Positions 22,803 to 22,869 of a stretch of 22,869 bases of DNA are shown piece by piece (the stretch's first letter is position 1; each line of letters begins with the position of its first letter). The stretch is from an uncultured Oscillibacter sp. (GTDB lineage Bacteria > Bacillota > Clostridia > Oscillospirales > Oscillospiraceae), in NCBI RefSeq assembly GCF_910584465.1, contig NZ_CAJUBK010000040.1:1-22869 (forward strand), written 5' to 3'. Below the pieces are notes generated by a model. The model saw only the letters and a program-made list of their open reading frames with translations. It did no database searches and was not told where the DNA came from. Both the position numbers and the translations under genes were made by a program.

Positions 22803-22869
22803 TGACACTGTTCATCCCTTCAAAGATTTTGGGGAACACCTCGGTCAGCGTGACCGGGCGGTCCATCCG
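22789..22869 (-). CDS. 3' end of an unidentified gene (partial)
   Basis: An open frame enters from the right edge and encodes 26 residues ending PKIFEGMNSVNVKI before a TGA. The stop lies inside the start of the FlhB-like gene, a 14-bp overlap that suggests co-translation. In Bacillus subtilis the gene before ylqH is ylqG (FliK-like), which would suit this position, but 26 residues are too few to judge. Confidence 0.5.
   Translation of the reverse strand, partial: RMDRPVTLTEVFPKIFEGMNSVNVKI

Overview
The window looks like a chromosomal segment from a motile, GC-rich, Gram-positive-type member of the Clostridia. Oscillospiraceae-like is my best guess, inferred from gene content and composition and not from a database. 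The evidence is strong AGGAGG-type ribosome binding sites, S-layer homology (SLH) proteins with lipobox-free signal peptides, a FliD/FliS/FliT-like late flagellar set, and no outer-membrane genes.

Left half, + strand (1-9794): fliD, fliS and a small FliT-like gene form a filament-cap and chaperone operon. After it come an orphan FtsE-like ABC ATPase with a degenerate signature motif, a two-transmembrane chemoreceptor, an FtsA/PilM-type actin-fold ATPase with a non-standard C-terminal extension, and a single-pass membrane protein with a Lys/Ala-rich cytoplasmic tail that starts at a TTG codon.

Right half, - strand (22869 down to 9743), in transcription order: the 3' end of an unidentified gene; a free-standing FlhB C-terminal-domain homologue; a PilZ (c-di-GMP receptor) gene; a 1688-aa SLH surface protein; a hairpin-dense 259-bp spacer; a 1372-aa SLH protein with Ig-like and cadherin-like tandem repeats; a second YcgR-like PilZ gene; a 475-bp spacer; and a single-ring ClpB-type AAA+ ATPase. 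The AAA+ gene runs convergently into the Lys/Ala-rich gene with a 52-bp overlap. The overlaps and short gaps around the FlhB-like, PilZ and SLH genes suggest one cell-surface operon linking export, c-di-GMP sensing and S-layer proteins.

The most unusual DNA is between genes. A 191-bp element with imperfect 24-bp terminal inverted repeats and TA ends, packed with six perfect hairpins, lies 16 bp upstream of the AAA+ start and looks like a MITE. The spacer between the two SLH genes carries a 29-bp palindromic repeat in two identical copies around three further strong hairpins. One repeat copy forms a terminator-like attenuator directly in front of the downstream SLH gene's ribosome binding site. 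The MITE-side spacer and the SLH spacer share a homologous terminator-bearing repeat facing the + strand, where no + strand gene lies upstream. No tRNA, rRNA, CRISPR array or intact transposase gene was seen.
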